Counted from the stretch's first letter, positions 1 to 8,221 are shown. The stretch is 64,000 bases of DNA from Streptomyces violaceusniger (GCA_005405945.1 BJHW01000001.1:4774001-4838000); one strand, 5' to 3'. Numbers and translations: made by a program. The notes: generated from the sequence alone by a model not told the origin.

Positions 1-37
1 CGCGACCAAGCACGTCCTGCCCGCCCGGCACGCCTGA
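1..37 (+). CDS. orn: Probable oligoribonuclease, last codons only
   Basis: Only the 3' end lies in the window. The frame from base 2 reads ATKHVLPARHA and stops at TGA 35-37, followed at once by a strong terminator. Oligoribonuclease is a DEDD 3'-5' exonuclease that degrades 2-5-mer RNAs and pGpG in the cytoplasm. No catalytic residue is visible here. The call rests on a remembered C-terminal similarity and on the Streptomyces order orn - tRNA-His - ceb genes, so it is an inference from context. Confidence 0.45.
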   Translation, partial: ATKHVLPARHA

Positions 38-52
38 CCCTGCCGCCATCCC

Positions 53-94
53 GGTGCTCGCTCCCGACTCCCCGAAAAGCCGGGAGCGAGCACC
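53..94 (+). terminator. Intrinsic terminator after the orn-like gene
   Basis: A perfect 14-bp stem (53-66 with 81-94) encloses a 14-nt loop containing GAAAA. It lies 16 nt past the stop codon at 37. There is no long T tract, as usual for Streptomyces. Confidence 0.8.
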
Positions 95-145
95 CCTGAA
101 GACCCTGTACACTTTTTCTCGGCCGGTGCGGAAAGCACCGGTCAT

Positions 146-219
146 GGTGGGTATAGCTCAGCTGGTAGAGCACCTGGTTGTGGTCCAGGATGTCGCGGGT
201 TCGAGTCCCGTTACTCACC
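146..219 (+). tRNA. tRNA-His (anticodon GTG)
   Basis: The cloverleaf can be drawn completely. The acceptor arm is 147-153 paired with 212-218, with one G-T pair. The anticodon stem is 173-177/185-189 and the loop is TTGTGGT, with anticodon GTG at 180-182. The T-arm is GCGGGTTCGAGTCCCG-like. G146 opposite C219 supplies the extra G-1:C73 pair that marks tRNA-His. No CCA is encoded. A small hairpin, CCGGTGC-GGAAA-GCACCGG (123-141), ends 4 nt before the tRNA. Confidence 0.95.
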
Positions 220-229
220 CTTAACGATC

Positions 230-263
230 AAGGGCCTGACCTGCGGAAGCGGGTCGGGCCCTT
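230..263 (+). terminator. Terminator of tRNA-His
   Basis: The inverted repeat AAGGGCCtGACC / GGTCgGGCCCTT begins 11 nt after the tRNA and is followed by a T-containing stretch (TTGGTGTTT). Confidence 0.7.
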
Positions 264-272
264 GGTGTTTCC

Positions 273-741
273 GTGTCGGCGACGTCGTGTCGGCCACCGT
301 CCGTGTGTCCACAACGTCCCACAGACGCCCGCGTCGGCGACACCATCACACTCTCGGGCCAAGAGGACGGCGAAAAGCTCGACGTCACCATGAAGAAGTG
401 GCTCGACCCCGCCAAGAGCGCCGATGAGTTCAACACCCCCGCGGGCCGGCAAACGCTGGGTCGCGGTTCAGGTCCAGCTCACCAACACCGGCACCACCAC
501 GTACAGCGACAGCCCGTCCAACTGCGTCCAGGCCGCGGACTCCGACGGCCAGCGGTTCGACGCCACGTTCGCCGACATCACGGCCGGCCCCCAGATGACC
601 TCCGACCTCAAGCTCCCCGCAGGCGACAAGGCTCTCGGCCGGGTCGTCGTCGAGGTACCCAAGGCATCGAAGATCGCCACGCTGCAGTTCACGATGAACA
701 GTGGATTCGCCGACCAGACCGGCCAGTGGAAGATCGGCTAG
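273..741 (+). pseudogene. Remnant of a DUF4352-type secreted/lipoprotein gene
   Basis: Two reading frames together give a recognisable immunoglobulin-like DUF4352 domain. Frame 273 gives VGDTITLSGQEDGEKLDV and then DEFNTP. From about 430 the other frame continues AGKRWVAVQVQLTNTGTTTY and runs to TAG at 741. The frame change falls in a C/G-rich stretch (CCCCCGCGGG, about 431-440). The N-terminal signal peptide or lipobox expected in this family is absent upstream, because the tRNA terminator lies there. The gene therefore looks 5'-truncated as well as frameshifted. It may once have been anchored outside the membrane. No partner gene is adjacent. Confidence 0.6.
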
Positions 742-868
742 CCTCGGTCACCACGTCCCCGTGGTTGCCAAAGGGGCGCACCGTGCCGCATGGGCCCCCA
801 GTCCGGCGTGCCCGGACAGATCGTGCCACCGACATGACACTGACCGACCCACCAAGGGCCGTTTCGGA

Positions 869-1246
869 TCAAGCGCTCTGCGGGATGCGGCACACTTCAC
901 CTCTGACCGTGCCGCCGGCCGCCGCGATGACGGCGTCGAGGCGGTCGCGGGTGGTGGCCAGATTGGCCATCTGGGCGTCGATGCGGTCGCGTTCCGCGGC
1001 CAGGCGGGCGATGTCGGCGGGGGTGGCGACGCCGGTGGACGTGCAGGGGAGGAATTCGCGGATGGTCTTGCTCGACAGGCCCGCCGCGTAGAGGCACTGG
1101 ATCCACAGGACGCGCTCGACCGCGGTCTCCGCGTAGTGGCGCTGACCGCTGGGGCTGCGTTCCGAGGTGAGCAGACCCTGCTCCTCGTAGTAGCGCAGCG
1201 CGCGCACGCTGACGCCGGTCCTGGCGGCGAGTTGGCCGATGCGCAC
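869..1246 (-). CDS. MerR-family transcriptional regulator
   Basis: The product is 125 residues. The N-terminus MRIGQLAARTGVSVRALRYY and a following EEQGLLTSERS segment are the MerR winged-helix DNA-binding signature. Residues 70-115 form the antiparallel coiled-coil dimerisation helix. No C-terminal effector cysteine cluster is present, so it is not a classical metal sensor; one cysteine sits near residue 50 and one near 119. The start is GTG at 1246 with a strong AGGAGGAG ribosome binding site. MerR proteins usually distort spacers of 19-20 bp in the promoter they control. The target here is not evident, as neither neighbour is an obvious effector gene. Confidence 0.85.
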   Translation of the reverse strand: MRIGQLAARTGVSVRALRYYEEQGLLTSERSPSGQRHYAETAVERVLWIQCLYAAGLSSKTIREFLPCTSTGVATPADIARLAAERDRIDAQMANLATTRDRLDAVIAAAGGTVRGEVCRIPQSA

Positions 1247-1282
1247 CGTGACTCCTCCTGGCTCTGACGTCAGGGATGCGCT

Positions 1283-1684
1283 TCAGCGTAGTCGAGGCGC
1301 GTGGGGGTCGGAGGCCGGTTGGGCAGGAGCCTCATCGGCCGCCGGCCTCCCGTCGCCGAGGGGGCCGTCGGCGTGTTTGCGCCGGTCCTCGTCCTCGACG
1401 AGCAGGGAGAGGAGCGAGGCCACGGGGAGCCCGGCCTCGGCGGGGTGGCGCAGGACCTTCCCCGGCTCGATGCGGTACGTGTTCGTACGCCCCTCACGGG
1501 TGTGGGACAGGTATCCGTCCTGCTCCAGGTCACCGATGATCTTCTGGACGGCACGCTCCGTCAGCCTGCAGTGCGCGGCGATGTCGCGGATCCGAACGTT
1601 CGGATCGTCGGCGATCGCGGCCAGCACGCGGGCATGGTTGGTCAAGAACGTCCATCCAGTGTGCGATTCAGGCACTCCTCCCAT
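1283..1684 (-). CDS. MarR/ArsR-like winged-helix regulator
   Basis: The product is 133 residues from ATG 1684; the frame stays open to 1726. NHARVLAAIADDPNVRIRDI, TERAVQKIIGDLEQDGYLSH and TREGRTNTYRIEP match helices 1-4 and the beta-wing of MarR-like repressors (DUF4423/HTH_24 type). The C-terminal 60 residues are charged and probably flexible. I prefer start 1684 because a perfect inverted repeat (1695-1710) lies just upstream and would otherwise be inside the gene. The gene is divergent from the STAS gene at 1794 and may repress itself through that repeat. Confidence 0.7.
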   Translation of the reverse strand: MGGVPESHTGWTFLTNHARVLAAIADDPNVRIRDIAAHCRLTERAVQKIIGDLEQDGYLSHTREGRTNTYRIEPGKVLRHPAEAGLPVASLLSLLVEDEDRRKHADGPLGDGRPAADEAPAQPASDPHAPRLR

Positions 1685-1694
1685 GGCCACATGA

Positions 1695-1710
1695 TATTGC
1701 CGAAGCAATA
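1695..1710. promoter_or_regulatory. Inverted repeat, probable operator
   Basis: TATTGC-CGAA-GCAATA is a perfect 6-bp inverted repeat with a 4-nt centre. It is notably AT-rich for this genome and lies 11 bp upstream of the winged-helix gene start, in the divergent region before the STAS gene. A role as autoregulatory operator is an inference. Confidence 0.4.
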
Positions 1711-1793
1711 GCGCATCTGGAAACATGAATCAGACTTCGTGTATAGCGAGCAGGCGTGACGCCGGCGAGGCGACCCCGAGGGGAGACAGACAG

Positions 1794-2234
1794 GTGCACG
1801 CACGAGACGTCTCCGCGCCCGAGCCTGGACATCGCTCGCCGTATCGGCCCGTGATCGGCACGGCACCGGAGACACCGGACGGCTCGACGCCACCGAGCCC
1901 CTCGTCCCTCCTCCTCACCGACAGCTACTCGGAGGGCCCCCGGAAGGTTGTCGTGGTCAACGGGGAGGTGGACTACGAGACCGCCCCCGTCATGTCCGCC
2001 GTCCTGCGCGACGCCCTCCGCGATTCCGCCGAGGGCGTTGACGTGGACCTGACCGCGGTGAGGTTCTGGGACTGCTCGGCGCTCAACGCGCTGCTGAGGC
2101 TCCGCCGGGAGGCGCTCGCACACGGCAAGACGGTCATCGTCCGCTCCCCGAGCCGCGTGGTCAGACGCGTCCTCGGCCTGACCGGCACCTCTCGGCTGTT
2201 CCGGCCCTCGGCTATCCCTTCCCCTCGTCCCTGA
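1794..2234 (+). CDS. STAS-domain anti-sigma factor antagonist
   Basis: The product is 146 residues from GTG 1794, preceded by a GAGGGGAG ribosome binding site at 1779-1786; the frame is open further upstream without a good site. After a proline-rich N-terminus of about 40 residues, residues 45-140 form a STAS fold. VVVVNGEVDYETAP is strand 1, and VDLTAVRFWDCSALNALLRL holds the conserved site where antagonists are phosphorylated on Ser (here in D-C-S-A-L instead of D-S-S-G-L). Such proteins bind anti-sigma kinases of the SpoIIAB/RsbW type. No anti-sigma factor gene is adjacent. Its 3' end overlaps the convergent Clp_N gene by 23 bp. Confidence 0.8.
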   Translation: MHARDVSAPEPGHRSPYRPVIGTAPETPDGSTPPSPSSLLLTDSYSEGPRKVVVVNGEVDYETAPVMSAVLRDALRDSAEGVDVDLTAVRFWDCSALNALLRLRREALAHGKTVIVRSPSRVVRRVLGLTGTSRLFRPSAIPSPRP

Positions 2235-2961
2235 CGGCCTCGGCGACGCGGGTCAGCGCCTGGGCGATGAACTCCGCGGAGACGGTCTTGTCGATGCCGA
2301 GGCCGGTCAACAGGCCCGCGCCGTCCTCGTGTTCGAGGAGGGCGAGGAGGATGTGCTCGGTGCCGATGTAGTTGTGGCCCAGTCGCAGGGCCTCGCGGAA
2401 GGTGAGCTCGAGGACCTTGCGCGCGTCGGCGTCGAAGGGGACCAGCGCGGGCATGGAGTCGGATGCGGGCGGGAGGGCGGCGGTGGCGGCCTGGCGGACG
2501 GCGTCCAGGAGGACGCCCTGGGCGACGATCGCCTTGGCGGCCAGACCCTCGGGCTCGGCCAGGAGGCCGAGGATGAGGTGCTCCGGGCGGATCTCGGCGT
2601 TGGCGGCGGCGCGGGCCTCGTTCTGGGAGGCGACCACGACGCTCCGGGCGCGCGGCGTGTAGCGGCCGAAGCCCTGGCTGGGGTCGAGGTCCGACGGCTC
2701 ACCGGAGGCCTTGAGGACGAAGCGCTTCTGGGCCGCCTGCCGCGTCACCCCCATGCTCTTGCCGATGTCGGTCCAGGAGGCGCCGGAGCGGCGGGCCTGG
2801 TCCACGAAGTGGCCGATGAGGTGGTCGGCCACCTCGCCGAGGTGCTCGGCGGCGATCACCGCGTCGGTGAGCTGGTCGAGGGCGTCGGGGTGGACCTTCT
2901 TGATGGCCTCGATCAGGTCGTCGAGGCGCACGGGATGGGTGAGTCCGACTGGTTTCGTCAT
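2212..2961 (-). CDS. Clp N-terminal domain protein with HTH
   Basis: The product is 249 residues. Residues 55-85 (SWTDIGKSMGVTRQAAQKRF) are a helix-turn-helix. Residues 100-240 contain the double Clp_N repeat, seen as RPEHLILGLLAEPEG and NYIGTEHILLALLEHEDGAG. There is no AAA+ ATPase domain, so this is not a ClpA/ClpC unfoldase but the small actinobacterial Clp_N-HTH type. It could couple substrate-adaptor binding to DNA binding. The ATG at 2961 lies directly after a promoter-like element containing two GTCAAC/GTTGAC palindromes, which suggests autoregulation and possibly a leaderless transcript. Confidence 0.85.
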   Translation of the reverse strand: MTKPVGLTHPVRLDDLIEAIKKVHPDALDQLTDAVIAAEHLGEVADHLIGHFVDQARRSGASWTDIGKSMGVTRQAAQKRFVLKASGEPSDLDPSQGFGRYTPRARSVVVASQNEARAAANAEIRPEHLILGLLAEPEGLAAKAIVAQGVLLDAVRQAATAALPPASDSMPALVPFDADARKVLELTFREALRLGHNYIGTEHILLALLEHEDGAGLLTGLGIDKTVSAEFIAQALTRVAEAVRDEGKG

Positions 2962-2963
2962 GC

Positions 2964-3009
2964 GTCAACCATAGGTTGACACCCGGATAAGCGTCAACGC
3001 CGAGTTGAC
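2964..3009 (-). promoter_or_regulatory. Promoter with twin palindromic operators for the Clp_N-HTH gene
   Basis: GTCAACC-ATA-GGTTGAC (2964-2980) and GTCAAC-GCCGA-GTTGAC (2993-3009) are two perfect palindromes sharing GTCAAC/GTTGAC, centred 29 bp apart. On the minus strand they overlap a -35-like TTGACG and, 18 nt on, a -10-like TATGGT. The ATG then follows about 6 nt downstream. That geometry predicts a leaderless mRNA and repression by a dimer bound at both boxes. The promoter and operator assignment is inference; the palindromes are visible directly. Confidence 0.6.
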
Positions 3010-3288
3010 AGTGAATCTAGCCCCGATGTTCGCCGTGCGGCCGGCTCGGGGCCAGAACGACGTCCAGGTGAACTTGTCGCCGCCCACCCACCGGACCACA
3101 TCCGGATCGTCCAGATCGATGTCGTCCAGGCCGACCTCCCGGGCGATCTCGATGACGTCCAGGACCGAGTGCGCCTTGCCCGCCAGCTCACCGGCGATCT
3201 CCACCAGTCGGAACGGGGGATCGTTCTGCTGCACCCCGAGCACCACGACCGGCGGCCGGTGTATGCGCGGGGCCTGGGATTCGGTCAT
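2965..3288 (-). CDS. Small hypothetical protein
   Basis: The product is 107 residues from ATG 3288 and begins MTESQAPRIHRPPVVVLGV. It contains the acidic stretch IAREVGLDDIDLDDPDVV followed by RWVGGDKFTWTSFW. I recognise no family. Composition in the first 75 residues looks genuinely coding. The last part overlaps the palindromic promoter of the Clp_N gene, so the C-terminus is less certain, and a frameshift there cannot be excluded. It lies upstream of and on the same strand as the Clp_N gene, and divergent from the lipoprotein gene at 3410. Confidence 0.45.
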   Translation of the reverse strand: MTESQAPRIHRPPVVVLGVQQNDPPFRLVEIAGELAGKAHSVLDVIEIAREVGLDDIDLDDPDVVRWVGGDKFTWTSFWPRAGRTANIGARFTVNSALTLIRVSTYG

Positions 3289-3409
3289 ATGTCCCAGGCT
3301 GCGCCCCACACCCTCCCGTCGCACCTCGGAGGCGCCGGACCGCGCGGCCGGACACTCCGTCGGACCGCACCGGCTCGCCCGCCCCCGCACCGCGCCCCAC
3401 GATGGTCCG

Positions 3410-5006
3410 GTGGACGCAGAAAACGGCCGCATATCCGGCGGACTGGGCCGCCGCCGCTTCCTCGGGGCCGCCGCGGCGGCCGGTGCCGGGGCCTCGGCGG
3501 TGGTCGCGACGGGCTGCGACTCCTCATCCGAACGCACCGGCCACCGCGCCCACCCGTCCCGCCGCGCCGACGCCCCGCGCCGGGCGGAGGAGGCGGAGCG
3601 GGCCCGGCCGGGCAGCGCCGACTGGCGCATCCGCTCGGTGGGGCCGCCCGACGCCATCGAGGGCTATACCGACCGGGTGAGCGTGCTGCCCGACGAGGAG
3701 TTCGGGCTCTACGTGTCGACCACCGCACCCGCCTTCCGCGTCTCGGCCTACCGGATCGGCTGGTACGGCGGGGCGCAGGCGCGGCTGGTGTGGCGGTCGC
3801 GCCGGGTGGACGGCCGGAAGCAGGGCCCGCCCGTGTTCCTCGACGCCACCCGCACGGTGCGGGCCGACTGGGACCGTTCGCTGCGGGTCCGCGCCCGGAA
3901 CTGGCCGGAGGGCGCGTATCTGCTGCGGCTGGACGCCTCGAACGGCCATCAGCGCTACGTGCCGCTGATCGTGCGCTCCCGGCAGGCGCGGGGCCGGACG
4001 CTGCTGATGCACGCACCGGCCACCTGGCAGGCGTACAACACCTGGGGCGGCTACAGCCTCTACCAGGGCCGGGACGGTGCGTACGGGAGCCGTTCGCTCG
4101 CCGTCAGCTTCGACCGGCCGTATGCGAAGAGCGGGGCGGAGAAGTTCCTGGTCTACGAGCGGGCCCTGGTGGTCCTCGCCGAACGTCTTGGCCTTCCGCT
4201 CGCGTACACCACGGGCGTGGACGTCCATCTGCGACCGGCCGTGCTGAAGGGCGCCTCGGCCGCCCTGTCGCTCGGTCACGACGAGTACTGGACCCCGCAG
4301 CAGCGGCAGTACGTGACCCGGGCCCGGGACGAGGGCACCAATCTGGCCTTCCTCGGCGCCAACACCTGCTTCCGCCGGATCCGGCTGGAGCCCGGCCCCG
4401 GCGGTGCCCCCGCGCGCACCGTGGTCTGCTACAAGACCGCCTACCGGGACGACCCGTACCTGGTGAACCACCGCGACCTGGCGACCACCGACTTCCGCCA
4501 GCCCCCGCGCCCGATCCCGAGTCCTCACTGACCGGCGTCCTCTACGAGGGCTACCCGACCGACGCCCCGTACGTCGTCCTGGACAGTGGCCACTGGCTGT
4601 TCGCCGGGACCGGAGTGGACGACGGCGACTCCTTCGACCATCTGGTGGGGGTGGAGTACGACCGGGTCACCCCGGGCGATCCCACCCCGGCGCCCCTGCG
4701 GATCATCGCCCACTCCCCCTGGTCTGCCGGGGGCGGCACAGCCACTCCGACTCCGCGTACTACACCGTGGCGAGCGGGGCGGGGGTCTTCGCCTCGGGGA
4801 CGATGCGCTGGGTGGAGGCCCTGATGGCGGGGACCCGTGACAACGGGCGCGACCACCGGATGGACGCGCGCACCGGGGCCTTCGTCACCCGCGTCACGGA
4901 GAATCTGCTGCGCGCCTTCGCGGCGGGGCCCGCCGGCCGGGACAAGCCGCGGCCGGAGGACAACGTACGCGCGGTGTACTCGGGCGCGTCGCGCGTACGC
5001 GCCTGA
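3410..5006 (+). CDS. Tat lipoprotein with N,N-dimethylformamidase beta-like C-terminal domain (frameshifted)
   Basis: The product would be about 532 residues. The N-terminus GRRRFLGAAAAAGAG followed by VVATGC is a twin-arginine signal with lipobox, so it is probably exported folded and lipidated. The body contains RIGWYGGAQARLVW, TWQAYNTWGGYSLY and LSLGHDEYWTP, which are hallmarks of the large-subunit domain of N,N-dimethylformamidase (DMFA2_C); many such proteins have no proven substrate. Two single-base losses split it: near 4511-4514, where PRPDPESSLTGVLYEGYP needs one extra base, and in the C5 run 4715-4719, before HSHSDSAYYTVASGAG. The start GTG 3410 is tentative because no clear ribosome binding site is seen. 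Confidence 0.7.
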
Positions 5007-5240
5007 CTCGGGGCCGGCGCGCCGCCGCTCACCGACGCGCGCCGCCACTCGCCGACGCCGCACCGGGCCGCCCCCGAACGGGTGCTGTTCTCGGTGCCGT
5101 TGTCCTCACCCGGCCGAGCGCCGCCCACAGCCAACAGCAGGGCCTTTCCCGCCCGGTCCGACATCCGGGCCGGACCGGGCGGGTGAATTTCCGCCGTCGC
5201 GCTCGGCCTGGCCGTCACACCGTCGGAACATACTGCGCAA

Positions 5241-6776
5241 ATGCCAGAGAAGACGCTCATCCCTCATCTGATCCACCAGACGTGGAAGCACACCGACGTA
5301 CCGCACAAGTGGCGGGAGTGGTCCGAGTCCTGGCGCCGGCACCACCCCGACTGGGAGTACCGGCTGTGGACGGACGCGGACAACCGCGCGTTCCTCGAAG
5401 AGCGCTACGCGTGGTTTCTCCCCGTCTACGACGGCTATCGCGAGCCGGTCAACCGGGCCGGCGCCATCCGCTACTTCGTCCTCGACCACTTCGGCGGGCT
5501 GTACGTCGACCTGGATTTCGAGTGCCTGCGCCCGATGACCGAGCTCTTCGCCGGGCAGGAGCTGGTGCTCGGCCTGGAGCCGGAGGAGCACGTCCAGCTG
5601 CCGTTGAGCCGCCACGGCGGTATGCGGCGCATCGTCGGCAACGCGTTCATGGCCTCGCGGCCCGGCCATCCGTTCTGGTCGCATGTGCACCGGCAACTGG
5701 TGGGTGCCCACACCAGGCCCGACACGCTGGACGCGACGGGCCGGTTCTTCCTCACGCGCTCGGTCGACAGTGCCCCGGAGGGCGACCCCATCACGTTCCT
5801 GGGGGCCGACACCCTGTACCCCAAGCTGAGTCCGGCCGCCGCGGAGCTGTTCGGGCAGCGTGCGGGCGACCGGGACCTGGCGCACGCCGTGCACCACTGG
5901 TCGGGCACCTGGAACCAGGAGGGCCCGGGCGCTCCGGGAGCGTCGAAGGGGCGTCAGGTCAGGTTCTGGATGAGCCAGGATCTGCAACCCTGCGTCCAGG
6001 GCGTGGTCGACCTCGACGCCCAGCGCAGGCGGTGGGCCTCGGGATCCCCCGCGCCGACGGTGTCCTGTCTGATGGTGACCAAGGGCCGGCTGCCGCTGGC
6101 CGAGCGGGCGATCCGGTGCTTCCTCGCCCAGACCTACGCCCGCGCGGAGCTGGTCGTGGTGGACGACGGCGCGGACGGTGCCCTCGAGGACCACGTACGC
6201 GAATACGCCGACCCGAGGATCCGGGTGCACCGGCTGCCGCCCGAGGGACGGACGCTGGGCGCACTGCGGAACATCGCGGTGGACCTCGCCGCCGGGACGT
6301 ATGTGTGCCAGTGGGACGACGACGACCTGTATGCCCCGGAGCGGCTCGAGGTGCAGCTGGCGGCGGTCCTCGCGCTGGACGCCACGGCGTGTTTCCTGGC
6401 CCGGGAGCGGCTGTGGTGGCCCGCGCGCCGCAAGCTCGCCATCTCCGGGGTGCGGGTGTGGGAGGGCTCCATGCTCTGCGCGAAGGACGCGCTCCCCCGC
6501 TATCCGGAGTGGCGGCGCGGCGAGGACTCCCCGGTCGCGGAGGCCGTGGTGCGCGGCGGGCGGACGGTGTCCCTGGACGCGCCCGAGCTCTACACCTACG
6601 TGTTCCACGGGGCCAACACCTTCGACGAGCCGCACTTCACGAGCCTCTTCGACGCCGCGACCCGGGTGTGGCCGTCCGGCGACGCCTACGCGGACCAGGT
6701 GCGCGCGATGGCGAAGCGGCTGCCCCTCGCCCCGGTGGACGTCCTGGAAGCCCCCGTGCCTGAGCCAAGCAGGTGA
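5241..6776 (+). CDS. Two-domain glycosyltransferase (GT32-like + GT2)
   Basis: The product is 511 residues with two catalytic modules in one chain. Residues 1-240 resemble the DXD sugar-binding GT32/Gly_transf_sug type: IPHLIHQTWK at the start, then FGGLYVDLDFECLRPM carrying the D-x-D. Residues 270-500 are a GT-A family 2 enzyme with VSCLMVTKGRLPLAERAI, ELVVVDDG and QWDDDDLYAPERL, where the D-D-D-D stretch binds the metal-nucleotide. No membrane segment or signal peptide is present, so it acts in the cytoplasm. It is followed by a small secreted protein and another GT2 gene, suggesting a short glycan-building unit. Confidence 0.85.
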   Translation: MPEKTLIPHLIHQTWKHTDVPHKWREWSESWRRHHPDWEYRLWTDADNRAFLEERYAWFLPVYDGYREPVNRAGAIRYFVLDHFGGLYVDLDFECLRPMTELFAGQELVLGLEPEEHVQLPLSRHGGMRRIVGNAFMASRPGHPFWSHVHRQLVGAHTRPDTLDATGRFFLTRSVDSAPEGDPITFLGADTLYPKLSPAAAELFGQRAGDRDLAHAVHHWSGTWNQEGPGAPGASKGRQVRFWMSQDLQPCVQGVVDLDAQRRRWASGSPAPTVSCLMVTKGRLPLAERAIRCFLAQTYARAELVVVDDGADGALEDHVREYADPRIRVHRLPPEGRTLGALRNIAVDLAAGTYVCQWDDDDLYAPERLEVQLAAVLALDATACFLARERLWWPARRKLAISGVRVWEGSMLCAKDALPRYPEWRRGEDSPVAEAVVRGGRTVSLDAPELYTYVFHGANTFDEPHFTSLFDAATRVWPSGDAYADQVRAMAKRLPLAPVDVLEAPVPEPSR

Positions 6777-6872
6777 AGCGCTCTTCGGCCCCGATGCCCA
6801 TACAGGCAGGCGTCGTTAGCCAGATGCCTCTGCGGGGGTGTGTCAGCGGAACACGAAAATAAGGAGAACCGC

Positions 6873-7235
6873 ATGAACATCGGCAAGGCGGCCGTCCTGG
6901 TGACGGCGGCGGCCGGGGCAGTGGTCTTCGGCGGAGCCGGCGCCCACGGTCAGGACAACGCCGTGACGCAGATCAACAACTGCGACTCCGAGGATGCCGT
7001 CAGCTTCGGCGGGCCGCCGTCGAGGCCCGACTGTGTCAACTTCGCGGACGTCTTCGGGGATCTGACGCAGCTGAACGACTGTGAGTCCGCCGGCGGTCCG
7101 ACCGCGATCTCCGGCAACCTGCTCTTCTCGAGCAGGATCGCCGAGGGCTCGGAGTGCGCCAACCTCGCCGTCTCCGAAAAGCGGTCGAACGCCAAGGTGG
7201 ACCACCGGGGCGCGTACGGCGCCGGGCACCGATGA
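6873..7235 (+). CDS. Small secreted protein with paired cysteines
   Basis: The product is 120 residues. The start ATG 6873 has an AAGGAG site at 6861-6866. MNIGKAAVLVTAAAGAVVFG is a Sec signal peptide, with likely cleavage after AHG. The mature part has two similar segments, TQINNCDSEDAVSF and TQLNDCESAGG, plus two further cysteines (RPDCVNF, GSECANL), allowing two disulfides. I do not recognise the family; in size and export it resembles surface proteins of aerial hyphae, but it has neither chaplin nor rodlin motifs. Its stop overlaps the start of the next glycosyltransferase (ATGA), so the two are translationally coupled. Confidence 0.7.
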   Translation: MNIGKAAVLVTAAAGAVVFGGAGAHGQDNAVTQINNCDSEDAVSFGGPPSRPDCVNFADVFGDLTQLNDCESAGGPTAISGNLLFSSRIAEGSECANLAVSEKRSNAKVDHRGAYGAGHR

Positions 7236-8221
7236 CGCAGGCACCAATCGGCCCCGAACACGGCCCCCTGGAGGCTGGTGACCTCCCGGGGGCTGCGGTG
7301 TCACCGCGGGAGCCCGTGGTCTCGGTGGTCATCCCCTGCTACGACTACGGTCATTATCTGCCGCAGGCCGTGGAGAGCGTGCTGGCGCAGACCTACCCGG
7401 AGTGGGAGCTCGTCGTGGTCGACGACGGCAGCACCGACGACACCGCGGCGGTGGCCCGATCGCTGATCGCCGACCATCCCGGGCGGCGCATCCGGCTCCT
7501 GGAACAGGCCAACGCCGGGGTGTCGGCCGCCCGTAACGCGGGCATCGCGGCCACCACCGGCCGCTATGTTCTGCCGCTGGACGCCGACGACATGATCGCC
7601 CCCACCATGCTGGAGCGGACGGTCGCGGTGCTGGAGCGGCACCCGGACGTGGCCATCGTCTCCACCGATCTGTCCGTCTTCACCGACGACAATCTGCCCG
7701 CGCAGGTGCTGGAGCTTCCGGCCTACGACCGGGACCTGCTGCTGCGGCGGCTGATCATGTTCTACTGCTCGCTCTACCGCCGTGAGGTGTGGCAGGCGGT
7801 GGGCGGTTACGTCGAGGACATGCGTGCCGGGGAGGACTGGGACTTCTGGATCGCCGCCGCCGAGCGCGGCTTCACGGCCCACCACATCCACGAGCCGCTG
7901 TTCGGGGTGCGCCACAAGGACGACGGACTGCACGTGGAGGCGGCCGAGAACGACCTGGCGGCCCGGGCCAGGATCGTGGCCAACCACCCCGGGATGTTCA
8001 AGCCGGTCACCCTGGCCTGGGCGCGGGCCGTGCTCGCCCAGGACGAGCGGGAGTGCCTGGCCGACGAGCGGGTGCCCGATGACATCCTCACCCGGGCCGC
8101 CGACATGGACCAGTTCCTGCGGGTCGTCATGCGGCTCCAGCGCACCGCGCGGCTCCAGAGCCGTCACATCCGGCGGCTGGAGCGGTCCCTGGCCGAGCGG
8201 GACGTCCCGGTGCCCGTCTGA
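7232..8221 (+). CDS. Family 2 glycosyltransferase
   Basis: The product is 329 residues. VVSVVIPCYDYGHYLPQAVE, WELVVVDDGSTDDT and VLPLDADDMIAPTML are the nucleotide-sugar and D-x-D motifs of GT-A family 2 enzymes. AGEDWDFWIAAAERGF contains the catalytic-base region (E-D-W) typical of family members that build cell-surface or secondary-metabolite glycans. No membrane helix is seen. The ATG at 7232 overlaps the stop of the secreted-protein gene by four bases, so production of the two is coupled. Confidence 0.88.
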   Translation: MTQAPIGPEHGPLEAGDLPGAAVSPREPVVSVVIPCYDYGHYLPQAVESVLAQTYPEWELVVVDDGSTDDTAAVARSLIADHPGRRIRLLEQANAGVSAARNAGIAATTGRYVLPLDADDMIAPTMLERTVAVLERHPDVAIVSTDLSVFTDDNLPAQVLELPAYDRDLLLRRLIMFYCSLYRREVWQAVGGYVEDMRAGEDWDFWIAAAERGFTAHHIHEPLFGVRHKDDGLHVEAAENDLAARARIVANHPGMFKPVTLAWARAVLAQDERECLADERVPDDILTRAADMDQFLRVVMRLQRTARLQSRHIRRLERSLAERDVPVPV

